Shown one piece after another: positions 36,418-44,357 of a stretch of 64,000 nt of DNA (position 1 is the first letter of the stretch; each line of letters starts with the position of its first letter). Both the position numbers and the translations under genes were made by a program. Below the pieces are notes generated by a model. It searched no databases and was not told the origin of the DNA. It was given only the letters and a program-made list of their open reading frames with translations. The stretch is from an uncultured Cohaesibacter sp. (GTDB taxonomy: Bacteria > Pseudomonadota > Alphaproteobacteria > Rhizobiales > Cohaesibacteraceae), in the NCBI RefSeq assembly GCF_963677725.1, contig NZ_OY782507.1, positions 4,234,171 through 4,298,170 on the forward strand. The letters are read 5' to 3'.

Positions 36418-37172
36418 GGTAATCTCCCGTCGTTGTAGGGAGATTTATAGAATATTCGATTTTATATACTTGAAATTTCGCCCGTTCTATTTGAGTAAAA
36501 ATCTGAATTCATTTAAATAAAAGATAGTATTCATTTAATTTTACTTTTTATATATTTTGATCTTGTTTTGAATTGAATTTGATCTTGTTTTGCTTCTCTT
36601 TTGTCGAAAATCCGATTCAGCTTTTTTTAAAATTGTATTGATCGGGAAAAGATCATGTAATTCAATTGCTTGTGCTTTGGTCATGGAGCATTTGGAAGTC
36701 AGTTGTCTGATGTTTCGCCTGCCAAAACTGCAAAACAAGGCTGGGTTTTTGGTCATGGATTTGGGAGGAGGAAACTGGCGTTGCAATTTTGAACAGCAAA
36801 ATCTGATCGCAATCCGCCCCGATTTGAGGCGCGATACAAAGAAAAAAATTTGAAATTTTTTTGAAAAAAAATGTGTACCGCTGCATTCGGCGGTTGGTAG
36901 CCCTGAGGAGAATAGGTGCTTGAAAATGGGCCTTGCTGCAAACAGTCAAGATATGGGGCTGTGGGGATGGCAGGCGCGAGCGTCTAGAGCGCTTTGAAGA
37001 TAAAGCGGGTCACTGGTTTAGATTTAAACGCCATTTCTCAGTATGATATTGCATTCTCGTGAACGGGTGTTGCCGAGAATTGCCCTAATCCATCAGATCA
37101 TGCGCGATGGATGCGGGGTGACGCTCACCGGCCGGGCGGCCGGTGCCAAGATGTTTGTAGTCTCTGGTAGGA
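36418..37172. other. AT-rich 755-base intergenic region
   Basis: This is the longest gap in the window and is clearly richer in A and T than the surrounding genes, especially 36440-36640 and 36840-36880. Open frames on both strands are short, low in complexity (Lys/Phe/Asn rich) and lack ribosome sites. It includes a direct repeat (36556-36592). Possible contents are a small RNA, a remnant of a lost gene, or promoters; I cannot support any of these directly. Confidence 0.5.
36556..36592. repeat. 15-base direct repeat
   Basis: TTTGATCTTGTTTTG occurs at 36556-36570 and again at 36578-36592, separated by AATTGAA, giving a 22-base period (about two helical turns). Confidence 0.8.
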
Positions 37173-37781
37173 TTAGCGCAGATTGTCGTCGATTTTTTTG
37201 CTGTCCTGAACAGCGGCGAATTCGACAGCAAGACCATCTTCGAGATGACGAACGACGCGGGCGCGGATCTTGCCGATATTCACACTTTTACCGACGGCTG
37301 GACGGACCTTGGTCTTGAGGGCAGCCCCGGACAGGGACAGATCAAGCACACGGCAAATATGTTCTTCGCCATCCTCGGTTGTCAATTTGGTGATCGGCGT
37401 TTTTGGTGTGCGGCGCTCATGGCGGCGATCTTCTGGCAGATCCAGCATGTGCCGGTTGGCAAGCCAGGTCAATTGGGACGCCAGTTTGTCGCGCTTGCGC
37501 GAGGTGGCTTCGACGGTGATCGCAAAACCACCTTCGATCTTGCGAACAATTTTCCCTTCAATCCGACCAATGTGATCGATATAGGCAATCACTCTTTCCC
37601 CGATCTCTCCACGAATAGGGGTAATCAGAGCCACGCCACCGGGTGACATATTGATCACCTGACAGGGATATTCCGTCTTATTCTCCAGCATGAAGCGACC
37701 AAGCAGGTTCACCTTAACACGCTGATGACGGCGGCGCTCGATCACTCGAGGCAATGCGGATTTTTGGAGAATGGCCGACAT
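37173..37781 (-). CDS. Protein with two PilZ domains
   Basis: A 202-residue protein built from two PilZ domains in tandem, the fold that binds c-di-GMP. Domain one has RRRHQR at residues 16-21 and NMSPGG at 44-49. Domain two has RRHERR at 119-124 and DLSLSG at 147-152. Both therefore keep versions of the RxxxR and (D/N)xSxxG motifs, so either could bind the nucleotide. There is no output domain, so it likely acts by protein contact. It is transcribed alone. Confidence 0.88.
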   Translation of the reverse strand: MSAILQKSALPRVIERRRHQRVKVNLLGRFMLENKTEYPCQVINMSPGGVALITPIRGEIGERVIAYIDHIGRIEGKIVRKIEGGFAITVEATSRKRDKLASQLTWLANRHMLDLPEDRRHERRTPKTPITKLTTEDGEEHICRVLDLSLSGAALKTKVRPAVGKSVNIGKIRARVVRHLEDGLAVEFAAVQDSKKIDDNLR

Positions 37782-37909
37782 GAAGGCTGCTTTCTCGCCA
37801 TAAACTAAACAAGATGGACGTTCTGGCCCTATCCTAGTCCGCTTATAGTTAACAAAGCCCTAGTCTTGACGTCCTGATTGGTGCAGCGTTGCAATTTGTA
37901 CAAGCAATT

Positions 37910-37945
37910 AAAAAAAGGACCAACAATCCGTGTGTTGGCCCTTTT
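37910..37945. terminator. Bidirectional terminator near PAS gene
   Basis: The stem GGACCAACA / TGTTGGCCC has an A run on its left and five T on its right. It lies about 45 bases after the stop of the PAS protein gene on the minus strand. Confidence 0.75.
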
Positions 37946-37990
37946 TAAAGGTTGTTATTGCCTGTTGGTAACGGCGATATTTCGCCCTTG

Positions 37991-38677
37991 TTACTCTGTG
38001 CGCCCGCCTTCAATCACCCGCAAATGTCCAAATTGTTGGCCGGGCTGGCTTGTTGGCCGAGGGACTGGCCGGGCGATCGGTTGTTTGAACGACGGGGTCG
38101 GGAATGCAGCGGTCGAAGGTGCCAGACCTGTCCGACCTTTTGACCCATGGTCTTTTGAGGGCTGACGCATGAAGGAGGGGCGTTCATCAGGCCAAATCAA
38201 CCGCATTGAAGAAATGCTGAGCTCTGCCAGTGGCCAGATCCCGATCCAGTATGGCATTTCAACCGGGCTGGCTGCGCCCAAAATGCGGCTCTTTGGTTGG
38301 CCAAAATGGCGCAGCGGCAGCAGGACCGTTTCAAAGTCGAGGGTCTGGCCGCGCTCGGTTGTGCCCTGGAAGCCAATCACAGCGGCCGCTTCATCTTCAG
38401 CCACAGCGGTCAACAGCAATTTGATGCTGGACATATCTTCCTGGCTCCAGATGTCGAGAAAACTCCGCCCCTTGAGTTCTCTACAGAAGGAGCCGCATAG
38501 ACGCGTTCCGGCCAGACGGAAGGTCAGCTGGTCTTCATTCTCATATTCCAGAATGAAGGTGTCACCGAGAATCTGATGGATTTCGGCCGGGTCAATGTCG
38601 CTGCGCTCCGGTGCGGGTCGACCGCCTCGCAGGCTGTCCCAATAGGTGAAAAGATCTCGCGTTACCTGATGTTTCAT
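37991..38677 (-). CDS. PAS_5 domain protein
   Basis: A 228-residue protein. Residues about 8-145 match PAS_5 (PF07310), an alphaproteobacterial PAS variant, with YWDSLRGGRPAPERSDIDPA followed by IHQILGDTFILEY and FRLAGTRLCGSFCRELKGRS. The C-terminal 60 residues are Pro/Ser rich and probably disordered. No kinase, cyclase or DNA-binding domain is attached, so its output is unknown. ATG 38677 begins MKHQVTRDLFTYWDS, like family members. Confidence 0.85.
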   Translation of the reverse strand: MKHQVTRDLFTYWDSLRGGRPAPERSDIDPAEIHQILGDTFILEYENEDQLTFRLAGTRLCGSFCRELKGRSFLDIWSQEDMSSIKLLLTAVAEDEAAAVIGFQGTTERGQTLDFETVLLPLRHFGQPKSRILGAASPVEMPYWIGIWPLAELSISSMRLIWPDERPSFMRQPSKDHGSKGRTGLAPSTAAFPTPSFKQPIARPVPRPTSQPGQQFGHLRVIEGGRTE

Positions 38678-39206
38678 CTTTTTTCTCTTTTTGGGGCGGG
38701 TCGTGATCAGGGTTGTGTCAAGCTGATACAGACTCTGCTTGGTTGTTCGTCATTGGTGTTTACTAAGCAGAGGGCGTGCCAAACGGGCAGGTTCCTGCGC
38801 GATTCATAGGGGCATGGACCAAGATTTGGCTAAGAATTAAGGTTAATAAAAGCTTGCGGTTGCGTGGGGATGGCGTGGAGTGTAAACACAGTCTTAACAG
38901 CTTCCACGATGCTGAGAACGGACTCCTGATTGTCCTTGGCATCGCGGCTCTTCAAACTTTCCTGACGGAGTTCAGGAGGCGTCAAGCCATCCGGATTGGT
39001 CCAAAGAGGCCGGCGGGTGGCTTTCTTTTTGCCTTTGCCTTGCTGTTAACGCTTTTCTGACTAAGGTATGGCCGAACCTTATGAACATGACGGATTGGCT
39101 ATGCTTCTGCTTGAAGAGCAGGAAGACCGGCTCCAAATGCTATAGATTATGATGTGAGTTATGGCCCGGTTTCACTGGTCCGGGCACTGCAAGACAAGGA
39201 ACGACC
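38678..39206. other. Intergenic region before rhomboid gene
   Basis: About 530 bases between the divergent PAS and rhomboid genes. One frame of 94 codons (38776-39060) has a hydrophobic end, but it has no ribosome site and its composition resembles noise, so I do not call it a gene. No clear regulatory motif was found. Confidence 0.4.
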
Positions 39207-40007
39207 ATGGCACTCAATCCCAGAGGCAATTGGCATATGCCAAATGGCATGCCACCGCCACGCGAACCGATGATCAATCTTCCGATGCCCATCATGGTGT
39301 TGGGTGGGATCATGATCGCGTTGCAAGGCTTGCAGGAATTTGTATTGTCACCAGTGCAGCGCCAGGAATTGCTGCTTGGTTTCTCTTTCTTGCCGATCCG
39401 TTATAGCGCCGCAGGGCAGGCCTTCGATTTTCCCGGCGGGTTTCTGGGGGATGTGTGGACCTTTGTCACCTATGCTTTCCTGCATGGCGGCTGGATGCAT
39501 CTGATCCTCAATCTGGTATGGATGGCGGCCTTTGCCACGGTGGTGTTGCGGCGCATCGGGACAATCAATTTTGCGCTCTTTTTCATTATTACGGCGGCAT
39601 CTGGTGCCTTGGTGCATCTGGTGTTGCATCTGGGCAGTTCATCGCCGCTGGTCGGTGTTTCTGCGGTTTTGTCGGGGGCGATGGCAGCTTCGGCCCGGTT
39701 TGCTTTCAATCGCGGGTATGGTGGCTTTGCGGCTTTGCAGTCCCGACATACCTCGCCATGTCTGACCCTGCATCAGTTGCGCCATAATGAGCAGGCGATG
39801 ATGTTTCTTGGTATCTGGCTGGTGCTCAATCTGCTCTTTGGTTTGATGGGCGGCGGCGGAACGATTGCTTGGGAGGCCCATCTGGGGGGCTTTTTCTCCG
39901 GCCTGCTGGTCTTTCCTTATCTTGATCCTTATTCGCGGCCGCCCAGACCGCCCAAAAAGGATCCGCCGAAGAAGAAACGGCCAGATCATCTCAAGATGAT
40001 CAAGTAG
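39207..40007 (+). CDS. Rhomboid family intramembrane serine protease
   Basis: A 266-residue membrane protein with six predicted helices. FLHGGWMHLILNLVWMAAFA is the standard L1/TM2 segment, the catalytic Ser152 lies in LVGVSAVLSGAMAA, and the catalytic His225 lies in WEAHLGGFFSGLLVFP. The usual GxSG reads GVSA here, so the residue after Ser is Ala rather than Gly. The C-terminus is a basic, Pro-rich tail (PPRPPKKDPPKKKRPD). Rhomboids cut membrane proteins within the bilayer; the client is unknown. ATG 39207 is preceded by AAGGAACGACC. Confidence 0.9.
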   Translation: MALNPRGNWHMPNGMPPPREPMINLPMPIMVLGGIMIALQGLQEFVLSPVQRQELLLGFSFLPIRYSAAGQAFDFPGGFLGDVWTFVTYAFLHGGWMHLILNLVWMAAFATVVLRRIGTINFALFFIITAASGALVHLVLHLGSSSPLVGVSAVLSGAMAASARFAFNRGYGGFAALQSRHTSPCLTLHQLRHNEQAMMFLGIWLVLNLLFGLMGGGGTIAWEAHLGGFFSGLLVFPYLDPYSRPPRPPKKDPPKKKRPDHLKMIK

Positions 40008-40037
40008 AGTTTCAGATTTTCAAATGAGACAAGACAG

Positions 40038-40071
40038 GCGAGGGCTGCTTTCAGTCCTCGCTTTTCTTTTG
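40038..40071 (+). terminator. Terminator after rhomboid gene
   Basis: The stem GCGAGG(G) / (T)CCTCGC with a 10-base loop is followed by TTTTCTTTT. Confidence 0.8.
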
Positions 40072-40217
40072 TTCACGCGCTTGTAATAGCTGAATCGCGT
40101 CCAGACACTTGCCTTCTGGATCATTTCATCGCAGACTTTCAGAAAAGCCAACTTAGATACCGCATAGAAGTGAAAAGCTCGTAGCGGGACACATGACAAA
40201 TCATGAGGGGAAAGAGC

Positions 40218-40646
40218 ATGACCATTTCACAAATTCTGAACCAGAAAGGGCGCGATATTTTCACCAAGTTGCCCTCATGTCCCTTATCCGACGTCGTCAA
40301 GCTGTTGCGTGATGAGAAGATCGGTGTTGTTCTGATCGTGGAGGGGGGAATACTGAAGGGCATTCTGTCCGAGCGCGACATCGTGCGGGCTCTTGGTGAA
40401 TATGGGGCCAGCATTCTGTCCGATCCGGCAAGTGCGCATATGACCGCAAAGGTCATGACTTGCGGTGAGGGAGACACGATTGCAACCGTCATGTCTCATA
40501 TGACAACGGGACGTTTCCGCCACATGCCAGTGATAGACGAGGACAAGATTGTTGGTCTTGTCTCCATCGGCGATGTGGTCAAGCAACGCATTCTCGAAGC
40601 AGAAAGGGAAGCGGAGGATATGCGCGCCTATATTGCCAGCGCCTGA
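40218..40646 (+). CDS. CBS domain pair protein
   Basis: A 142-residue protein consisting of two CBS motifs (residues about 8-65 and 75-135) that fold into one Bateman module and normally bind adenine nucleotides. The first ends in GILSERDIVRALGEYG, the second in IVGLVSIGDVVKQRI. GAGGGGAAAG precedes ATG 40218 (MTISQILNQKG). Stand-alone CBS pairs of this type are common in alphaproteobacteria and are proposed energy sensors. Single gene followed by a terminator. Confidence 0.92.
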   Translation: MTISQILNQKGRDIFTKLPSCPLSDVVKLLRDEKIGVVLIVEGGILKGILSERDIVRALGEYGASILSDPASAHMTAKVMTCGEGDTIATVMSHMTTGRFRHMPVIDEDKIVGLVSIGDVVKQRILEAEREAEDMRAYIASA

Positions 40647-40673
40647 CATTTGCTTCTCATTTGTCTCAAACGC

Positions 40674-40701
40674 AAAAAGGCAGGGTTTCCTGCCTTTTTT
40701 T
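40674..40701. terminator. Bidirectional terminator between CBS and patatin genes
   Basis: The stem AAGGCAGG / CCTGCCTT with a 4-base loop has A residues on the left and seven T on the right, serving both convergent genes. Confidence 0.9.
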
Positions 40702-40730
40702 GTTGCCTGATTGAGCTGACAAGGTGCTGG

Positions 40731-41729
40731 TTAGGCCTTCAGATCGTCTGACAAGTCAGAGAGTTCGCGAATGGCGCGCAGGGTCGCATCATAGCCAGCC
40801 TGAATGGATTCGTCAGCACGATGGAAATCAAACATGCCGATTTCGTGCAGTCGCGGATTGATCGTCAGATCAGGTGGATCGCCTGCCAGACGGGAACGGC
40901 TGATGCGGTCCTGAATGATGGTATAGGCGTCAAACATGATCGAGGAAATGCTCTGGCTGTCTGAATCCCGACCGTAGAGCATGTTGCGGAAGCTGACAAA
41001 CGGACCGCCGACCGCAACGGACGGGTCATTGTCCGGATGGGGCTGGATGCGATCATCATTTTCATGGGCGTTGGGAATGACAGTGCCGCGCCCGAAGCTG
41101 TCGGAACTGAGATTGACGGCAATGACCACACGGGCGCCCATGGCACGGGTGAGGGATACCGGCACCGGATTGACCAGGGCGCCATCGACCAGATGGCGAC
41201 CATTGACATTGACCGGATTGAAGATGCCGGGCAGGGCGTAGGAAGCCTGCATGGCGGTGACCAGATGGCCCTTGCGCAGCCAGATTTCGTGGCCAGTGGA
41301 CAATTCAGTTGCAACTGCCATGAAGGGGCGATCGAGATCCTCGATCTGGATGTCTTCAAGATAACGGCGGAGCAGTTTGGTCAGGCGCGCGCCGCTGATC
41401 AGGCTCTTGCCTGAAAAGGAAACGTCAAGCAAGCCGAGCAGGCGGCGCTTGGTCAGACTGCGGGCAAAGTCTTCCAGACGATCCAACTCGCCAGCCAGAT
41501 AACAGCCGCCGACGACCGCGCCAATCGACGTGCCCGCGATAATGTCTGGCCGGATGCCAAATTCGTCCAGTGCGCGCAGGACACCGATATGCGACCAGCC
41601 TTTGGCTGCACCGCCACCCAGCGCCAAGCCAAGGGGGGCAGGGAAATGCATGGGGGGCGTCGGGTCGACGTCCTTTTCCTGAAGTTCTGAGCCATTGCGG
41701 CCGAATATGTCCAGCACCTGTGCCAGCAT
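40731..41729 (-). CDS. Patatin-like phospholipase
   Basis: A 332-residue lipid acyl hydrolase. The oxyanion loop is LALGGGAAKGWSHIG, nucleophile Ser68 is in IAGTSIGAVVGG, and the dyad Asp182 lies in HLVDGALVNPVP, so the catalytic dyad is complete. No signal peptide is obvious, suggesting a cytoplasmic or membrane-attached enzyme related to RssA. GGAGG lies upstream of ATG 41729. Confidence 0.92.
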   Translation of the reverse strand: MLAQVLDIFGRNGSELQEKDVDPTPPMHFPAPLGLALGGGAAKGWSHIGVLRALDEFGIRPDIIAGTSIGAVVGGCYLAGELDRLEDFARSLTKRRLLGLLDVSFSGKSLISGARLTKLLRRYLEDIQIEDLDRPFMAVATELSTGHEIWLRKGHLVTAMQASYALPGIFNPVNVNGRHLVDGALVNPVPVSLTRAMGARVVIAVNLSSDSFGRGTVIPNAHENDDRIQPHPDNDPSVAVGGPFVSFRNMLYGRDSDSQSISSIMFDAYTIIQDRISRSRLAGDPPDLTINPRLHEIGMFDFHRADESIQAGYDATLRAIRELSDLSDDLKA

Positions 41730-41857
41730 GGGCGGTATCCTCCGTCCATATAGTTTAGGAGGCAGGGGTTCAAAAAACCACTAACAATTAGGCGGTTTAT
41801 CGGTAAGTCGCGGTGATTTGGGTGTGATCGTCGCGCGGAAAGCTGGACGTCCTTGCG

Positions 41858-42307
41858 TCACTTATAGACTTTTTCAGGGTCAAAAAGGGGTTTGTCTTCC
41901 TTAAAAGAGAGGCTTGGCTCGCCCTTTTCAAAGGATGCAGCGCGATAAAAACAGGATTTATAACCCTGATGGCAATTGGCCGTAGCCCCACGGGTGCGGA
42001 CCTTGATCCAGATTGCATCCTGATCGCAATCGGTGCGCAGCTCGATCACATCCTGAATGTTGCCGCTGGTCGCTCCCTTGTGCCAAAGCTCCTGCCGCGA
42101 CCGGCTCCAATAATGGGCCTCGGCGGTTTTAAGAGTGAGTTGCAGGCTTTGGGCATTCATATAGGCAAACATCACCACATCACCGCTGTCGGCATCGGTG
42201 ACGATGCAGGCAATCAGGCCATCTTTGTCAAATTTTGGCAGGAAGTCATGGCCCAGTTCGATCTGTTGCTTGTCTTTGCCTTGTTGGGAGGAAAATGGCT
42301 GGCACAT
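41858..42307 (-). CDS. hisI: Phosphoribosyl-AMP cyclohydrolase
   Basis: HisI opens the purine ring of PR-AMP in histidine synthesis. The 149-residue stand-alone enzyme has VVMFAYMNAQSLQLTLKTAE, AHYWSRSRQELWHKGATSGN and the magnesium-binding DCDQDA, with the zinc-site Cys in GATANCHQGYKSCFYR. ATG 42307 gives MCQPFSSQQG; the frame continues upstream without homology. Its neighbour folE catalyses a related ring opening of GTP, 150 bases upstream on the same strand. Confidence 0.95.
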   Translation of the reverse strand: MCQPFSSQQGKDKQQIELGHDFLPKFDKDGLIACIVTDADSGDVVMFAYMNAQSLQLTLKTAEAHYWSRSRQELWHKGATSGNIQDVIELRTDCDQDAIWIKVRTRGATANCHQGYKSCFYRAASFEKGEPSLSFKEDKPLFDPEKVYK

Positions 42308-42454
42308 GGGAGGCTTCCTAATGTTGTTGCGGTCTTGTCTTGCTTTGCTTTTGGAACGTGTGGGCAAGGTCGGGACTGAGTTTGGGCAAAGCTTGGACAA
42401 AAGAAAAGGGGCGATGGGGCCCCTTTGTCCTATATCTGCGCTTTGGGCCGGATC

Positions 42455-43162
42455 CTAGCGATCAGTCACCAGTTTCATGAAGCGGTTCTGCTTTGCGATA
42501 TCTTCATCGAACACGCCGGTAAAGCGGGTGGTGACCGTCGAGACGCCCTTTTTCTGGACGCCACGCATCGACATGCACATATGTTCTGCTTCAATCATCA
42601 GAGCGATGCCAAGCGGGTTGAGTGTGGTCTGGATGGTGTCGAAGATCTGAGCGGTCAGATTTTCCTGCGTCTGCAAACGACGGGCATAGCCGTCAATCAC
42701 GCGGGCCAGTTTGGACAGGCCAACAACGCCATTGCGTGGATAATAAGCGATATGCGCCTTGCCAACAAAGGGAACCATGTGATGCTCGCAGGCGGAGTAG
42801 AATTCTACGTCGCGCAGCAAAACCATGTCCTGATAGCCATTGACCTCTTCAAAGACACGCGATAGCGGGGCGGCTGGGTCCAGACGATAGCCGCTATACA
42901 GATCCTCATAGGCCTTGACCACGCGGGCCGGGGTGTCAATCAGTCCTTCACGCTCGGGATTGTCGCCAATCCAGCGGATCAGGGTACGGACAGCTGCTTC
43001 TGCTTCTTCCCTGCTGGGGCGTTCGCACAAGGCCCAATCTTCTCTGCGCTCAGCACCGGGGAAGGTATGCAGATTTTCCTGGTTTATATTCTTTTTCAAG
43101 ATCGTTCCGTGCCCCGAATTCGAGATCTGCTCTTTGTCCTTGGTATCGACAATCATATCCAT
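42455..43162 (-). CDS. folE: GTP cyclohydrolase I (zinc-dependent, type IA)
   Basis: FolE converts GTP to dihydroneopterin triphosphate for folate synthesis. The 235-residue protein has all zinc ligands of the type IA enzyme: Cys125 and His128 in [12 protein letters not shown] and Cys196 in [31 protein letters not shown] and [20 protein letters not shown] are also standard. The first 40 residues are variable and polar. Starts at 43162 or 43156 are both possible. A Zur-like operator lies about 150 bases upstream, notable because the enzyme needs zinc. Confidence 0.96.
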   Translation of the reverse strand: MDMIVDTKDKEQISNSGHGTILKKNINQENLHTFPGAERREDWALCERPSREEAEAAVRTLIRWIGDNPEREGLIDTPARVVKAYEDLYSGYRLDPAAPLSRVFEEVNGYQDMVLLRDVEFYSACEHHMVPFVGKAHIAYYPRNGVVGLSKLARVIDGYARRLQTQENLTAQIFDTIQTTLNPLGIALMIEAEHMCMSMRGVQKKGVSTVTTRFTGVFDEDIAKQNRFMKLVTDR

Positions 43163-43312
43163 ATCAGATCCGCATGCCTCTTCTGTCCGGGCATGATGTT
43201 TGTCTACCTGCTATCATACCACATCAATATCCCTTAAAGTGTCTGAAATAGCTGCGCCATCATGCACTTTTTTCCACTTTTGTCAGCAGCAATTTAGTGA
43301 TGCGCACATGAT

Positions 43313-43329
43313 ATGTTATAACATAACAT
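43313..43329. promoter_or_regulatory. Zur-box-like operator
   Basis: The 17-base sequence ATGTTATAACATAACAT is a perfect inverted repeat of ATGTTAT and ATAACAT around a 3-base centre. This equals the core of the proteobacterial Zur consensus (ATGTTATANTATAACAT). It lies in the 289-base divergent spacer between folE and the NifU-like gene, about 150 bases from one start codon and 123 from the other. Zinc-dependent repression of either side is inferred. Confidence 0.6.
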
Positions 43330-43451
43330 GCATTTGGCTGCCACTATGAACAAAGTTGCGTGACTTTCTTGTCTCGCTTCCCATATAGGCGTTATAGGAA
43401 GGAAGACCAGTTCTGGATCCATTGACCACTGAAAAAACGTGAAAATTTGCT

Positions 43452-43892
43452 ATGCTTGATGCGATTTACAATAAGAAAATCCTAGAATTTGCCGGGAATA
43501 TTCCGCGACTGGAGCGGTTGAAGGCACCGCAGGCTTCCGCCAAGGCGCATAGCAAGCTGTGCGGCTCGACTGTAGAAGTCGATCTGGTGATGGACGAGGG
43601 CAGAATCGTTGACTATGGCCAGACGGTAAATGCCTGCGCGCTGGGACAGGCGGCTGCCTCTGTGGTCGGGCGACAGATTATCGGGTCGGATGGCGATGAA
43701 ATGCGTGCGCTGCGCCGGACCATGCAGGCAATGCTGAAGGAAAAGGGCTCGCCGCCGGATGGCAAGTGGGACGATATGAAATATCTCGAACCCGTGCGTG
43801 ATTATCCTGCCCGCCATGCGTCCATGTTGTTGGTGTTTGATGCGGTGGAAGAGGCAATCAACAAGATCGAAGCCGCAGGTGAGGCATCTTGA
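43452..43892 (+). CDS. NifU/IscU-like iron-sulfur scaffold family protein
   Basis: A 146-residue member of the NifU_N family. Two of the three scaffold cysteines are visible, Cys37 in KAHSKLCGSTVEVDL and Cys62 in VNACALGQAAAS. At the third position the sequence reads YPARHASMLLVFDAV, with Ala where IscU and SufU have Cys. This resembles an alphaproteobacterial subgroup, so a normal scaffold role is uncertain. ATG 43452 starts MLDAIYNKKILEFAG. It is followed by yidD with 43 bases between. Confidence 0.88.
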   Translation: MLDAIYNKKILEFAGNIPRLERLKAPQASAKAHSKLCGSTVEVDLVMDEGRIVDYGQTVNACALGQAAASVVGRQIIGSDGDEMRALRRTMQAMLKEKGSPPDGKWDDMKYLEPVRDYPARHASMLLVFDAVEEAINKIEAAGEAS

Positions 43893-43935
43893 CCCACCAG
43901 TGTGTGGTTGGCCTGTGTCTGGTTGGGCGGGCATC

Positions 43936-44244
43936 ATGAAATATCTCGCCATCGGGCTGATCAAGCTTTACCAGATTTTTCTCTCGCCCTTCATGGGACG
44001 GCACTGCCGCTATGGGCCGACTTGCAGTCACTATACAGAAGAGGCAATCAGCAGGTTTGGCTTGTGGGCCGGCGGTTGGATGGGGCTGGCACGGATCATG
44101 CGATGTCATCCCTGGGGACATAGCGGCTTTGATCCGGTGCCTGAGCTGTTGCCTGACGGCGCATGCTGGTATAAACCTTGGCGTTACGGCCTTTGGGGTG
44201 GGGATCATATCGACCCGGCGACCAAGCTGGGTGGCTCTGATTGA
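43936..44244 (+). CDS. yidD: Membrane protein insertion efficiency factor YidD
   Basis: A 102-residue YidD protein, which helps YidC insert inner-membrane proteins. The amphipathic start MKYLAIGLIKLYQIFLSPFM and the motif HCRYGPTCSHYTEEAISRFG match the family, including both conserved Cys. The C-terminal part after CHPWGHSGFDPVPE is longer than in E. coli, as is usual in Rhizobiales. ATG 43936 was chosen by homology. Confidence 0.94.
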   Translation: MKYLAIGLIKLYQIFLSPFMGRHCRYGPTCSHYTEEAISRFGLWAGGWMGLARIMRCHPWGHSGFDPVPELLPDGACWYKPWRYGLWGGDHIDPATKLGGSD

Positions 44245-44357
44245 CGATCGGAGACTGATATCCGGGTTCCCGTCCTGACCAGGGCCTCAAACTGATCGAA
44301 TACGATAAATAGCAACGCTTACCTGCATTGTAGGCAGGAGTTGAGCAGGAGACACTT

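Noticed and set aside
36541..36949. Short frames on both strands in the AT-rich gap
   Set aside because: Lys/Phe/Asn-rich composition, no ribosome site and mutual overlap make them unlikely genes; listed only as an intergenic region.
38776..39060. Open frame of 94 codons before the rhomboid gene
   Set aside because: No ribosome site, no homology and irregular composition.
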